Assembly (NCBI RefSeq): GCF_018398315.1
Contig: NZ_JAHBRW010000003.1
Location: 62,001-126,000 of the forward strand
Direction: 5' to 3'
Length of the DNA stretch: 64,000 bases
Source of the DNA: Chelatococcus sp. YT9
GTDB lineage: Bacteria > Pseudomonadota > Alphaproteobacteria > Rhizobiales > Beijerinckiaceae
The position numbers and the translations under genes were made by a program. The notes beneath the pieces are model-generated. The model ran no database searches. It saw nothing but the letters and a program-made list of their open reading frames with translations, and was not told where the DNA came from. This document shows positions 42,323-51,445 of this stretch, in pieces (position 1 is the stretch's first letter; the number at the start of each line of letters is the position of its first letter).

Positions 42323-43504
42323 TCACTTCAGTAGTACGGGGCCGGCGTCGATCTTCACGCGGAACAGGCTGTATGGATGCTGGCGAAGATCCCGGCCTTC
42401 ATGAAACTGCGGCTGGCGCTGCAGCTGATTGGCAGTAAAATAGAGGTAGCCGTCGGTGCCGACGGAGAGCGTGTCCGGCCAGAGAATGCGCGGATCATGC
42501 GCGATGGTCTTCCACTCGCCGTCGGGCTGGCGCTGGCGAATGCTGTTGCGCTCATAGTCGCCGGCATAGACGCGGCCCTTGTCGTCGGTCTCCATGCCGT
42601 CCGACGCGCCCTTCTCGCCGAGGTCGACGACGGCGGCGGCGAGCGCGGCGTCACCGGCCTCGCGGTCGAGCAGGAGGGCGGTGGGCACGGAGTACATGTG
42701 CCGGCTCGACAGCGGGCAGTAGAACAGCGTCTTACCATCGGCCGAAATGGCGATGCCGTCGGAGGCGACGGCAAACGGAGCTGGCGGTTCGCCCTTCAGG
42801 CGGATCGCCATCCGTTCGCCCTCAACCACCGGAATGAAGGCGGGATCGGGCGAGGTCGAGGAGTGCCCGGTCAGCTTGCGCCAAGCTTCGCCGGTCGCGA
42901 GGTCGACCACGATGATGCCGCCGGGACCGGTCACCGAGGAGTCGGTGATGTAGGCGACGCCTTCCTTGCCGGCGGAGAGATCGAAGCGGACATCGTTCAC
43001 ATAGGTCGAGGGGAGGATGACCCCGTCGGGAAAGACGATGGTCTTGACCACCTTGTTGGTGGCGAGATCGACGGCGACCAGCTTGGCGCCACCGGCGATC
43101 GGGGCGGCGAATTCTGGCGCGGCCGTGTCGAGGATCCACAGCCGGTTTGCGGGATCGACGACCACGCTCTGCACGCTGAGCAGCGAACTGCCCGGCTTCG
43201 ACGTGTCGGCCTTGTTGATGGCGGCATCGGGATAGGCCACGACCTTGCCGTCGCGGATCTCGCCGACGGTATAGGGCACGTCGTCGCCCCAGCGCGGGAA
43301 GTTCACGAAGATCCGCCCGTCATGCGACACCGTCATCCCGGTCGGCATGGGGCCGCTCTCGAACGCGAATACCTGTTCGAGGCTGCCGATCGTCGCCTCC
43401 GCGGGAAGTGTTGCGCCCGCACTTTCCGCGGCGGATGCCACGGAAGCGAGGGGCGAGGCGATCAGGAGGCCGGCAGCCGCCAGCACGGGGGCGATGGTGC
43501 TCAT
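42323..43504 (-). CDS. Major royal jelly/yellow-family protein (SMP-30-like beta-propeller)
   Basis: The 393-residue protein has a signal peptide (residues 1 to about 26, ASVASAAES region) and a six-bladed propeller with the MRJP signature (DPANRLWILDTA, and FDLSAGKEGVAYITDSS). Bacterial members are secreted or periplasmic; some are annotated as dopachrome-tautomerase-related or gluconolactonase-like. No substrate can be assigned. It is probably co-transcribed with the MBL gene 72 bases downstream. Confidence 0.82.
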   Translation of the reverse strand: MSTIAPVLAAAGLLIASPLASVASAAESAGATLPAEATIGSLEQVFAFESGPMPTGMTVSHDGRIFVNFPRWGDDVPYTVGEIRDGKVVAYPDAAINKADTSKPGSSLLSVQSVVVDPANRLWILDTAAPEFAAPIAGGAKLVAVDLATNKVVKTIVFPDGVILPSTYVNDVRFDLSAGKEGVAYITDSSVTGPGGIIVVDLATGEAWRKLTGHSSTSPDPAFIPVVEGERMAIRLKGEPPAPFAVASDGIAISADGKTLFYCPLSSRHMYSVPTALLLDREAGDAALAAAVVDLGEKGASDGMETDDKGRVYAGDYERNSIRQRQPDGEWKTIAHDPRILWPDTLSVGTDGYLYFTANQLQRQPQFHEGRDLRQHPYSLFRVKIDAGPVLLK

Positions 43505-43916
43505 CTCATGGTCCTTGTGTCAGTTGCGCGTCACGTCCACCCGCGGAAGGCGCGTGCATCGGCGCCGTTGCCGAGAAGCCTCGCGCCCTTCGCTGTCAAA
43601 TAATTCCCCGTCCGCACTCCGTGGAAACGGACGCCTCCGCCGGCGGGCAAACCGGCAAACCCCGCAAGCGCTCCACGCGGGTTGCACGCTCCAGCGAGAG
43701 TAAGTTCCCAATTCTTACGAGCTGAAGCGTGAGGGAAAGACACGGATGGGCATAGCTATGCCGCGTCATAGGTCATCCATACGTTGGTATGTATGCCTGA
43801 GGAGATGCCGAAAGCATAAAGTACATGCGGTGACATCGGACGTCCCAGTAAATGTTATTGCCGTGAGATTTTAAAGATCCGCACGGTTGTTGTGATGTGG
43901 CGAAATTCTATAAGCA
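43505..43916. other. Intergenic region between divergent gene groups
   Basis: About 410 bases between the minus-strand MRJP gene and the plus-strand DUF417 gene. Two short minus-strand frames at its left side have no recognisable features and overlap each other, so I do not call them. The right part (43790-43900) is AT-richer and should hold both promoters. Confidence 0.5.
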
Positions 43917-44549
43917 ATGCCTCTCATGTCGTGGTGGAAAATGAACTACGTTTATATCACTTGCCTACGGATTGCTGCTGCGCCGATGTCGTTCGTGATC
44001 GGGATTGCCGGAATGAAGATCGCCATTGCGATCATCTTCCTCTGGATCGGCGCGCTGAAATTCGCGCCCTACGAGGCCGACAGCATCACGCCCTTCGTGG
44101 CCAGCAGCCCGTTCATGTCGTTCTTCTACACCGATCCGGCGGACTATAAGGCGCACCTCACCCGCGAGGGGGAACTCGATCCGGTCAAGCGTGCGTGGCA
44201 GGTGTCGAACAACACCTATGGCTTCTCGCGCGGCCTTGGCACGGTGGAACTGATTATCGGCACTATGGTCGTGATAGGGCTATGGAACCGGAAGATCGGC
44301 CTTGTCGGAGCGTTTCTCGCCTTCGGCACGCCCTTCGTGACACTCTCTTTCCTTGTGACCACGCCCGAGGCATGGGTGCCAGCGCTCGGCGATGCGCAGC
44401 ACAGATTCCCCTATCTCTCAGGAGCCGGGCGGCTGGTCGTGAAGGACGTCGCGCTGCTGGCGGGCGCGTGGCTAGTCCTTGTCGTCACCGCGCGGGAACT
44501 TCTGGCCGACGCCACCTCAATCGAAGGCCTCCGTCCGACGCAGCGCTGA
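43917..44549 (+). CDS. DUF417 family membrane protein (YkgB/RclC-like)
   Basis: The 210-residue protein has four to five transmembrane segments and the DUF417 signature (IFLWIGALKFAPYEADSITP, then SPFMSFFY). E. coli RclC of this family is part of the reactive-chlorine response, but most members are uncharacterised. It heads a plus-strand group with two cupin genes and a PoxB-like gene. Its start could also be at an ATG 24 bases further in. Confidence 0.85.
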   Translation: MPLMSWWKMNYVYITCLRIAAAPMSFVIGIAGMKIAIAIIFLWIGALKFAPYEADSITPFVASSPFMSFFYTDPADYKAHLTREGELDPVKRAWQVSNNTYGFSRGLGTVELIIGTMVVIGLWNRKIGLVGAFLAFGTPFVTLSFLVTTPEAWVPALGDAQHRFPYLSGAGRLVVKDVALLAGAWLVLVVTARELLADATSIEGLRPTQR

Positions 44550-44634
44550 GACGGACCGAATCTGGCGCAGTGCTCCGGATGCAATGCCCAGACGGGCCAG
44601 CATGTTCTGTCAACGCCGATAAGGAAGCACCGTC

Positions 44635-45162
44635 ATGCGCGATTTTTCCCATTGTTTTGCAGGAGCCCTTCTGATGACCGCCACACTGTCGCCGGCAGCC
44701 GGCGCCTTCGGCCAGACCTTGCCGGCGCCGACGCTCTCGGAACCGCCCGCCGTGACCGAGGCTCCGGGGCGGGGAATCATTCCCGGCGTCAGCGGCCATA
44801 TGGCGGTTGCACCGACCCTGTACGAACTTGACAAGCAGACCGTCGAACAGATCTCTCCGCTCGTCCAGCGGCAGTATCTCAGCGGTGCGCAGTCCACCTT
44901 CGTGAAGTGGACGGTGAAGAAGGGCGGCGTCTTCGCGCTTCATCACCACAGCTATGAGCAGATCACCTGGATCACTCAGGGGCGTTGCGAGGTCTATTCG
45001 CAGGGGCGGAAGTTCACCATGACGGCTGGCACCGTACTGGTGATCCCGCCAAACGTGCCGCACGAATTTGTCTGCACGGAAGATACGATCGACATCGATT
45101 TCTTTGCGCCCGCGCGCCAGGACTGGCTCGACGGAGCAACCTCGGCCGCGGCGCCGCGCTAG
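44635..45162 (+). CDS. Exported cupin-domain protein
   Basis: The 175-residue protein has a signal peptide (residues 1-27, ending GAFGQ) and one cupin barrel with metal-ligand motif 1 FALHHHSYEQITWITQGRCE and motif 2 VPHEFVCTEDT. Single-domain cupins of this kind bind a metal and small ligands or act as isomerases and dioxygenases. Part of its 3' end is duplicated in degenerate form at 47651-47752. Confidence 0.82.
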   Translation: MRDFSHCFAGALLMTATLSPAAGAFGQTLPAPTLSEPPAVTEAPGRGIIPGVSGHMAVAPTLYELDKQTVEQISPLVQRQYLSGAQSTFVKWTVKKGGVFALHHHSYEQITWITQGRCEVYSQGRKFTMTAGTVLVIPPNVPHEFVCTEDTIDIDFFAPARQDWLDGATSAAAPR

Positions 45163-45201
45163 ACACAAACCGATTTTCAACTCGCAACATAGAGACTTGC
45201 T

Positions 45202-45624
45202 ATGTCAGATGACACGTTCACCGGTCGCTTTGACGTCCGTGCGGTGGCGGCGGCGCTGCCGGAGACCTCGGATACGCTTCTCGTCGACACGTACCTGACC
45301 GACCGCGAGGCCGCGAGCGCGCGCGTTTTCCGCGTCTACAAAGGCACGCCGCCACATTATCACGCGACATGCGACGAATATCTCTACGTCCTATCAGGCC
45401 GCGGAACGTTCTGGATGGGTAATGAGAGCACCAAAGCCGAGTTCGAGCCGGGACATTTATTGTTTTTTCAGCGCGGAACGGTTCACGCCCTGCCGGAAAT
45501 CCTGGCCGAGCCCCTGGTTTTCCTGTCCGTCGATACGCCGCGACGCGAGCCCACCGACATCATCTTCGTCAATCCGACGGACGGCACGCCAGCGACCTTT
45601 ATGGCGCGCAACGCCAAAGGATGA
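45202..45624 (+). CDS. Cupin-domain protein
   Basis: The 140-residue protein has a single cupin barrel (TPPHYHATCDEYLYVLSGRG as motif 1; FQRGTVHALPE as motif 2) and no signal peptide, so it is cytoplasmic. It starts 39 bases after the preceding cupin gene and is presumably in the same operon. The activity is unknown. Confidence 0.82.
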   Translation: MSDDTFTGRFDVRAVAAALPETSDTLLVDTYLTDREAASARVFRVYKGTPPHYHATCDEYLYVLSGRGTFWMGNESTKAEFEPGHLLFFQRGTVHALPEILAEPLVFLSVDTPRREPTDIIFVNPTDGTPATFMARNAKG

Positions 45625-45734
45625 CGTCCATCGCCCGATGAGCCGCCGGCCGACCACATCACACGCCTTCGCGAACGCACTCACGCGGTCGACCAGATTA
45701 CCGGATCCCGCGCAGGTTGATTGGAGAATGCCCC

Positions 45735-47447
45735 ATGTCCCGAACTGTCGCTGACGTCATCGTGGATACTCTTCGTCAAGCCGGTGTTCGGCGTTGCTAC
45801 GGTGTTCCCGGAGATACGCTGAACTACGTCACAGATGCGATCAGAAGAAGTGACATACGTTGGGTGCATGTTCGGCACGAGGAGGCCGGCGGCCTGGCTG
45901 CTGGCGCCGACGCGCTGCTGACCGGGGAATTGAGCGCGTGTGCCGGCTCGTGCGGCCCGGGCAGTCTACATTTCATCAACGGACTCTACGAAAGCCATCG
46001 CAATCGGGCACCGGTCGTGCTGATCGCCGGTCAGATCGTACGTGACGAGATTGGCTTCGACTTCCCACAGGAGGTCGACTTTAAATCTGTCTATACTGGG
46101 TGCAGCGTGTATTGCGACGAGATCCGCACGCCTTCCCAAGCCCGCCGCAAAACCGCCATGGCTGCTCAGGCCGCCCTCGCCCGGCGAGGAGTCGCCGTGC
46201 TGATCGTTCCCGCCGATATCTCCCAAGCCGATGCGCCCGACGAGCCGCACTTCGCCGTCCATCGGTCGAAACCGGAGGTCAGCCCTTCGCGAACAGAAAT
46301 CGAAGCGATCGCAACCACGCTCAACGCGGGAACTCGGGTTGCCATCTATGGCGGCTCAGGTTGCGAAGACGCTCGTGATCAGGTCGTGGCGCTCGCCTCC
46401 CGGCTTGGCGCTCCGGTCGTCCACACCTCGCGCGCCAAGGACTTCCTCGAGCACGACAACGCCTTCGATGTCGGGATGACGGGAGTCTTCGGTTCGGAAT
46501 CCGGTTATCACGCCCTGATGGCGTGCGACACGCTGCTTCTACTGGGGTGCGATTTCGCCTGGCGGCAATTCTATCCCTCAAAGGCCAAGATCATCCAGAT
46601 CGACATCGATGGCACCCATCTCGGCCGGCGTCATCCGGTCGATATCGGCGTCGTCGGCGGGATCCGCGAAACCCTCGAACGGCTGCTGCCACTTGTCGAC
46701 GAGCAAACAGATCGAGCGTTTCTCGACGACTGTATTGGGCGCCGGCACGCGGCACTGGACGCGCAGGCCAGGCACGCCGTCGCGCAAGCCGGCCGGCCGA
46801 TTCATCCGCAGTATCTCGCTGAAACGATCGCACGCCATGCGAATCGTGACGCGATATACACCGCCGATGGCGGCTCGCCCATGGTCTGGTGCCTGCGCCA
46901 TGTGCCCTCCACCGGGGCCAACCGCACCCTGGTCTCGCTCACCCATGGAACGATGGCGAACGCCATGCCGCAGGCGCTCGGCGCGCAGGCGGCCTTCCCG
47001 GAACGTCAGGTAATCTCGATGTCGGGCGATGGCGGAATCGCCATGCTTCTCGGCGACCTTCTCACTGCGGTGCAGGAAAAACTGCCCATCAAGGTCTGCA
47101 TCTTCAACAACGGCACGCTTGGTTTCGTCGAACTGGAGCAGAAGGTGGAGGGACTGCTGGAATCGTTCACCGAACTGGTCAATCCCGATTTCGCACAGGT
47201 CGCGCAAGCCATCGGCTTCTGGGCCCGCCGGGTGGAGAACGCGGCCGGGCTCGACGCTGCCGCGCAGCAATGGCTTGCCGAACCGGGGCCGGCATTGCTG
47301 GACGTGGTAACCGACCGCTTCGAGCTGGTCATGCCGCCGAAGGTGAAGCTGGATCAGATCTTCGGCACGGCGCTCTATTCGGCCAAGGCCGTTCTCGCCG
47401 GCAAGAGCGGAGACGTCTTCGAGCTGGTTCGGGGGGCCGTCACTTGA
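45735..47447 (+). CDS. Thiamine-diphosphate enzyme, pyruvate oxidase/PoxB-like
   Basis: The ATG at 45735 (MSRTVADVI) gives 570 residues, close to E. coli PoxB (572); a TTG six codons upstream is less likely. Features: catalytic glutamate in HVRHEEAGG (residues 49-50), the central FAD/nucleotide-type domain, and the ThDP/metal motif GDGG ... NNGTLGF from about residue 430. PoxB converts pyruvate to acetate and CO2 and passes electrons to quinone. Other ThDP decarboxylases cannot be excluded. The neighbouring cupins and DUF417 protein do not define a known pathway. Confidence 0.8.
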   Translation: MSRTVADVIVDTLRQAGVRRCYGVPGDTLNYVTDAIRRSDIRWVHVRHEEAGGLAAGADALLTGELSACAGSCGPGSLHFINGLYESHRNRAPVVLIAGQIVRDEIGFDFPQEVDFKSVYTGCSVYCDEIRTPSQARRKTAMAAQAALARRGVAVLIVPADISQADAPDEPHFAVHRSKPEVSPSRTEIEAIATTLNAGTRVAIYGGSGCEDARDQVVALASRLGAPVVHTSRAKDFLEHDNAFDVGMTGVFGSESGYHALMACDTLLLLGCDFAWRQFYPSKAKIIQIDIDGTHLGRRHPVDIGVVGGIRETLERLLPLVDEQTDRAFLDDCIGRRHAALDAQARHAVAQAGRPIHPQYLAETIARHANRDAIYTADGGSPMVWCLRHVPSTGANRTLVSLTHGTMANAMPQALGAQAAFPERQVISMSGDGGIAMLLGDLLTAVQEKLPIKVCIFNNGTLGFVELEQKVEGLLESFTELVNPDFAQVAQAIGFWARRVENAAGLDAAAQQWLAEPGPALLDVVTDRFELVMPPKVKLDQIFGTALYSAKAVLAGKSGDVFELVRGAVT

Positions 47448-47650
47448 GCTGGCGCTTCGCCATTCGGGAAAAGAGATCATAACGGGTCAACAGGTGCTTG
47501 GCATCGCTCCGAATGACGGGCTCGCCCGCGCGCCGAATAGACGGCGTGGCCCCATGGGACCGCCGAAGGCCCAATTTGATGCCTCACCGGTCCAGGCTGC
47601 TGACGTACCGCCGTCAGAGGATCGGTGATAGGCGACCACTTTTGAGGGCT

Positions 47651-47797
47651 GTGCCGCACGAGTTCGTCTGCACCGAAGATACGATCAACATCGATGTCTT
47701 CGCACTCTTGCGCCTGGAAGGCTTGACGAGGCCACCTCAGTCGCCGGGGTAGCGCTCGAGACCCGCACCGGGCGCTTCCAACCCGACGTTCACCGGT
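47651..47797 (+). pseudogene. Degenerate copy of the cupin-cupin junction
   Basis: From 47651 the translation reads VPHEFVCTEDTINIDVFA and ends in a TAG at 47750-47752, nearly the same as the end of the exported cupin (VPHEFVCTEDTIDIDFFA, 45057 onwards). Thirty-three bases later ACGTTCACCGGT (47786-47797) matches the start of the second cupin gene. The segment is therefore a decayed relict of a second cupin pair. The rest of 47448-47650 holds nothing recognisable. Confidence 0.72.
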
Positions 47798-48281
47798 GAT
47801 GAAGGTGGCGGGTCGGAAGCGCGGTGATGTATTTTACCTGATTGAGCGCGAAGCTGGAGCGGATATTGGCGACGCCGGGGATCTGCGTCAGGCAGTCCAG
47901 CATCAGCGCCTGATATTTGATCAGATCCTCGATCACCACGCGCAGCAGAAAGTCGGCCTCGCCGGTCATGAGATAGCACTCCATGACCTCGGGCCGGCCG
48001 CTGATCGCGTGGATGAAGGTCTCCAGCGATTCCTTGTCCTGCCTGGTCAGGGTCACATGGACGAACACGTTCACCGCCAGACCCAGCTTGAGCGGATCGA
48101 CCAGCGCCACGGCCCCGCGTATCACGCCCTCCGCCTTCATGTCCGCCACCCGGCGCCAGCAGGGCGAGGGAGACAGGCCGACACGTTCGGCAAGTTCCGC
48201 GTTGCTCAGTTCGCTGTTCTCCTGGAGCACGTCGAGGATGCGTAGGCTGGCGTCGTCCAGGATGTCGGAGGCTCTCGGCAA
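47790..48281 (-). CDS. Lrp/AsnC-family transcriptional regulator
   Basis: I place the start at TTG 48281, preceded by AGGTGGA; no ATG or GTG lies in a suitable position. The 163-residue protein has the AsnC helix-turn-helix (ILDVLQENSELSNAELAERV, then SPSPCWRRV) and a C-terminal ligand-binding RAM domain. It is divergent from the EamA exporter gene with a 102-bp gap. Lrp-type control of adjacent amino-acid or metabolite exporters is common. Confidence 0.85.
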   Translation of the reverse strand: MPRASDILDDASLRILDVLQENSELSNAELAERVGLSPSPCWRRVADMKAEGVIRGAVALVDPLKLGLAVNVFVHVTLTRQDKESLETFIHAISGRPEVMECYLMTGEADFLLRVVIEDLIKYQALMLDCLTQIPGVANIRSSFALNQVKYITALPTRHLHHR

Positions 48282-48383
48282 GATTTTCCACCTATCCCAT
48301 AAGCATGGAAACGGAAAATAGAAAGATAAGATATTCCGCCGGCTTGCGCATAGAGTCCGCCCATGATCCGAAGGAGTTTGATC

Positions 48384-49328
48384 ATGAGCCTCTGCCAGGA
48401 CTGTGCGCCAATGGAACCCGCCGCGCCGCGGCTGGGAATGCAGACCGCGACGTTCGTCTGGCTGGCGGTAATGGTCGTGCTCTGGGGGCTGAGCTGGCCG
48501 GCGACCAAGCTGGCGCTCGGGACGGTGCCCCCGCTCTGGCTGGCGACCCTGCGCTTCGGAACCGCCGCCATCTGCCTGTTCGCCTTTGTCGGCATCCGGG
48601 GCGGTCTCCGTCTTCCGCGCAGGCCGGACTGGCCGATCGTCGCCAGCATGGGGCTCCTGCAGATGATGGCCTTCACCGGCCTCGGCATGATCGCGATGAC
48701 CCACACCGATACGAGCCGCGCCGTCCTGCTCGCCTATACGACGCCGCTCTGGGCGGTTGCGATGAGCTGGCTGCTGTTCCGGCTGCAGCCCACCCGTCGC
48801 CAGCTGCTGGCGCTGGTGGTCGGCATGTCCGGTATCGCCATCATCTGTTCGCCGCTGGAAATGGACTGGTCGAAGCCGGCGACGCTGGTCGGCGCCGGCT
48901 TCCTGCTGATCGGGGCGATCTGCTGGTCCGCCGTCATTCTCCACATAAGGCGGCACCAGTGGAGCGCCTCGCCGCTCCAGCTCGCGCCCTGGCAGATGCT
49001 GATCGCCACCGTGCCGCTGGCCGGCTTCGCCTATGCGCTCGAGGGGCCGCCGACATCGATACCCGTCGATGCGCGGCTGCTGGAGCTGCTCGTCTATATC
49101 GGCCCGGTCGCGACCTCCGCCTGTTTCGTCATCTCGGCGGAATATGGGCGCCGGATCACGGCGTTCGCCATGTCGAATTTCACCCTCGGCGTGCCCTTGG
49201 TCGGCATTGGTGCGTCGGTCGTGCTTCTCGGCAGCCAGCTCAGCGTGGCCTTCATTGCCGGGCTCATCCTCGTCACGGGCGGCATGGCGCTCGCGGCGCT
49301 GCCGGCGCGGCCGCGGCCGACGCGATAG
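48384..49328 (+). CDS. EamA/DMT-family transporter
   Basis: The ATG at 48384 has AAGGAG seven bases upstream and gives 314 residues; an in-frame ATG at 48363 lacks such a site. The protein has about ten transmembrane segments in two EamA repeats (VWLAVMVVLWGLSWPATKLA opens the first). Members export amino acids or other metabolites. Regulation by the divergent Lrp-type protein is likely. Confidence 0.86.
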   Translation: MSLCQDCAPMEPAAPRLGMQTATFVWLAVMVVLWGLSWPATKLALGTVPPLWLATLRFGTAAICLFAFVGIRGGLRLPRRPDWPIVASMGLLQMMAFTGLGMIAMTHTDTSRAVLLAYTTPLWAVAMSWLLFRLQPTRRQLLALVVGMSGIAIICSPLEMDWSKPATLVGAGFLLIGAICWSAVILHIRRHQWSASPLQLAPWQMLIATVPLAGFAYALEGPPTSIPVDARLLELLVYIGPVATSACFVISAEYGRRITAFAMSNFTLGVPLVGIGASVVLLGSQLSVAFIAGLILVTGGMALAALPARPRPTR

Positions 49329-49440
49329 CTCTCACCGACGGCTCTCGCTGCAGGGGGGGGCGTCGGCATGTCCGCGGCGTTCGCTTGTCCGCCTCCACAG
49401 CCCGCGCCGTCATCGCGCCGGGACGGCAGGAATTTGTCCG

Positions 49441-51405
49441 ATGTATTCAGAACCGGGTGCCTCCGCCTATGCCGCCTCGGCCCGCAAGGGCGCATCGCAG
49501 GGCCAGATCGTCTTTGCCGGGATCGCGCTGCTGCTGATCTTCGCGATCGGCAGCACGCAGAATGCGGCGGGCGCGGTGACGTCGCTCTATGCATTGCCGC
49601 TCATGCTCGTGGCCGGCTCCGGCGATCGCCGAGCGCTGGCCGGCCTCGCGGTCCTGACGGCACTTCTCGCGCTGGCGCCCCTGTCCCGTCTCGCCATTGG
49701 CGAAGCGCTCGAGCGGCTGGACCTTCTCGCCCTGCTGGGCGGCGGCGTCACCGTGATGGCCGTCGGCGTGCTCCTGCGTCGGCAAAATGACGAGCGCCGG
49801 GAAGTGGCCCTCCTGCATGGCGACAATACCCGCCTGCGGCGTTTCATCGATCTGGCGCCGGCGATCTTCTGGACCGTGGATGGCGCGGGACAGGTGCGCC
49901 TGTTCAATGACCGTCTCGCGGCACTGACGGGGAGGCGCACTGCCGATCTCATCCAGATGCCGGACTGGCTGCCGCTGTTCAACGCCGACGACCACGCGGC
50001 GCTGCTGCGGTTTCAGGCGGAGCCGGTTTCGCGCGATGACGAGAAGGCCGTTCAGGCGCGCCTGCGACGCAGCGACGGCAGTGAGATGTGGTTGCTGCTG
50101 ATCAAGCGCCAGATGGTCGATCCCGTGTCGAGCGAGGCCGAATGGATCTGCGGCGCGGTCGATATCGACGCGCAGATGCGCGCCAATGAAGAAGTGGTGC
50201 AACTCAACGCCATGCGGGCGGATCTGGTGGAGCAGCGCACCGCGCTCGCCGAGCGGGCGGAGCTGCGCTTCCAGTCGCTGTTCGACCATTTCAACATCGC
50301 CTGCACCGAACAGTGTATCGGCGAGGCGAAGCGGCTGGTCGAGGAGGCCCGGCAGCAGGGGGTGAGCGACTTCTATGATTTTCTCACCCATCATGAGGAG
50401 CGCGTCGAGCAATGCCTCGACAGCATTCGCTGCACGGCGTTCAGCCAGGCCTTCGTCCGGATGATCGGCTATCCCAGCGCCGCCGCGTTGCATGCCTTGC
50501 CGCTGGAGAGCCGGCTGGAGGGCGCGCGTCAGGTCAAACTTCTGCAATTGCAGGCGATCTTCGAGGGGCGCCGCCAGTTCAGCACGACCGGCGTGCTGAT
50601 TGCCGGTGATGGACGGCGCATTCCCGTGGCTCTGGGGGCGAGCATACCGGCCGACTGGTCCACCGCGTTTTTCACCCATGTCGATATCACCGAGCAGGTG
50701 CAGGCGCATGAAATGGTGCTGGCGGCGCAGGATGAGCTGGCCCGCGCCAACAGGGCGGCGACCATCGGCGCGCTGTCGGCGACGATCGCCCATGAGCTCA
50801 ACCAGCCGATCGTGGCGGTGACCATCGATGCGCAGACCTCGCTGCGCTATCTCGATGCCGATCCGCCGAAGGTCGCGCAGGCCATGGAGACGATCGGGCG
50901 GGTGGTGAAGAATGCGGAGCGCATCAGCGCCATCGTCCGGCACACGCGCGAGCAGCTGGTGCGCGGCAGCCGGCCGCTGGAGCTAGTCGACCTCTGCCAG
51001 ATTTCGCGCGAGATGAAGGCTCTGCTGGATCGCGAGCTCGCCGCCCGCCACACGGCGCTGTCGGTCGAATGCCCGGCGGGGGCGATCCAGGTCCTCGCCA
51101 ATCGGGTGGAACTGCAGCAGGTCTTCGTCAACCTCATCGGCAATGCCGCCGATGCAATGGCTGGGCAGAATGGTGACCGGCGGATTGACATCGTGATCGG
51201 CCTTGCGCGGGAGGACGAGGCGACCATTGAGGTCGCCGATTCCGGTCCGGGTATCGGCGAGGCAGAGATGAAACGGATCTTCGATTCGTTCTTCAGCACC
51301 AAGCCCGACGGCATCGGCATCGGGCTGCAGATCAGCAAGGCGATCGTCCAGTCGCTGGGCGGCCGGCTGAGCGCCAGCAACCGACCGGCCGGCGGACCGC
51401 CGTGA
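49441..51405 (+). CDS. PAS-domain sensor histidine kinase, C-terminal end lost at a junction
   Basis: The 654-residue protein has an N-terminal membrane segment pair (residues about 18-105), one or two PAS domains (FIDLAPAIFWTVDGAGQVRL near 137), a HisKA region with the phospho-accepting histidine in TIAHELNQPIVAV (near 450) and an HATPase domain (NAADAM, DSGPGIGEAE, GIGIGLQISK). It ends SNRPAGGPP, a few residues short of the usual hydrophobic last strand (…FTLPL). The break lies about 40 bases upstream of ardC. No partner response regulator is in the window. Confidence 0.84.
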   Translation: MYSEPGASAYAASARKGASQGQIVFAGIALLLIFAIGSTQNAAGAVTSLYALPLMLVAGSGDRRALAGLAVLTALLALAPLSRLAIGEALERLDLLALLGGGVTVMAVGVLLRRQNDERREVALLHGDNTRLRRFIDLAPAIFWTVDGAGQVRLFNDRLAALTGRRTADLIQMPDWLPLFNADDHAALLRFQAEPVSRDDEKAVQARLRRSDGSEMWLLLIKRQMVDPVSSEAEWICGAVDIDAQMRANEEVVQLNAMRADLVEQRTALAERAELRFQSLFDHFNIACTEQCIGEAKRLVEEARQQGVSDFYDFLTHHEERVEQCLDSIRCTAFSQAFVRMIGYPSAAALHALPLESRLEGARQVKLLQLQAIFEGRRQFSTTGVLIAGDGRRIPVALGASIPADWSTAFFTHVDITEQVQAHEMVLAAQDELARANRAATIGALSATIAHELNQPIVAVTIDAQTSLRYLDADPPKVAQAMETIGRVVKNAERISAIVRHTREQLVRGSRPLELVDLCQISREMKALLDRELAARHTALSVECPAGAIQVLANRVELQQVFVNLIGNAADAMAGQNGDRRIDIVIGLAREDEATIEVADSGPGIGEAEMKRIFDSFFSTKPDGIGIGLQISKAIVQSLGGRLSASNRPAGGPP

Positions 51406-51445
51406 CGGGGTCGCGGTCGGCGCGACCTCCGTCTCGGAGGTTGAT

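Noticed and set aside
43520-43743. Two short minus-strand frames in the MRJP-DUF417 gap
   Set aside because: They overlap in different frames, have no ribosome-binding site of note and no family resemblance.
46578-47480. A 300-codon minus-strand frame opposite the PoxB-like gene
   Set aside because: It has no recognisable features and is fully covered by an intact ThDP enzyme on the plus strand.
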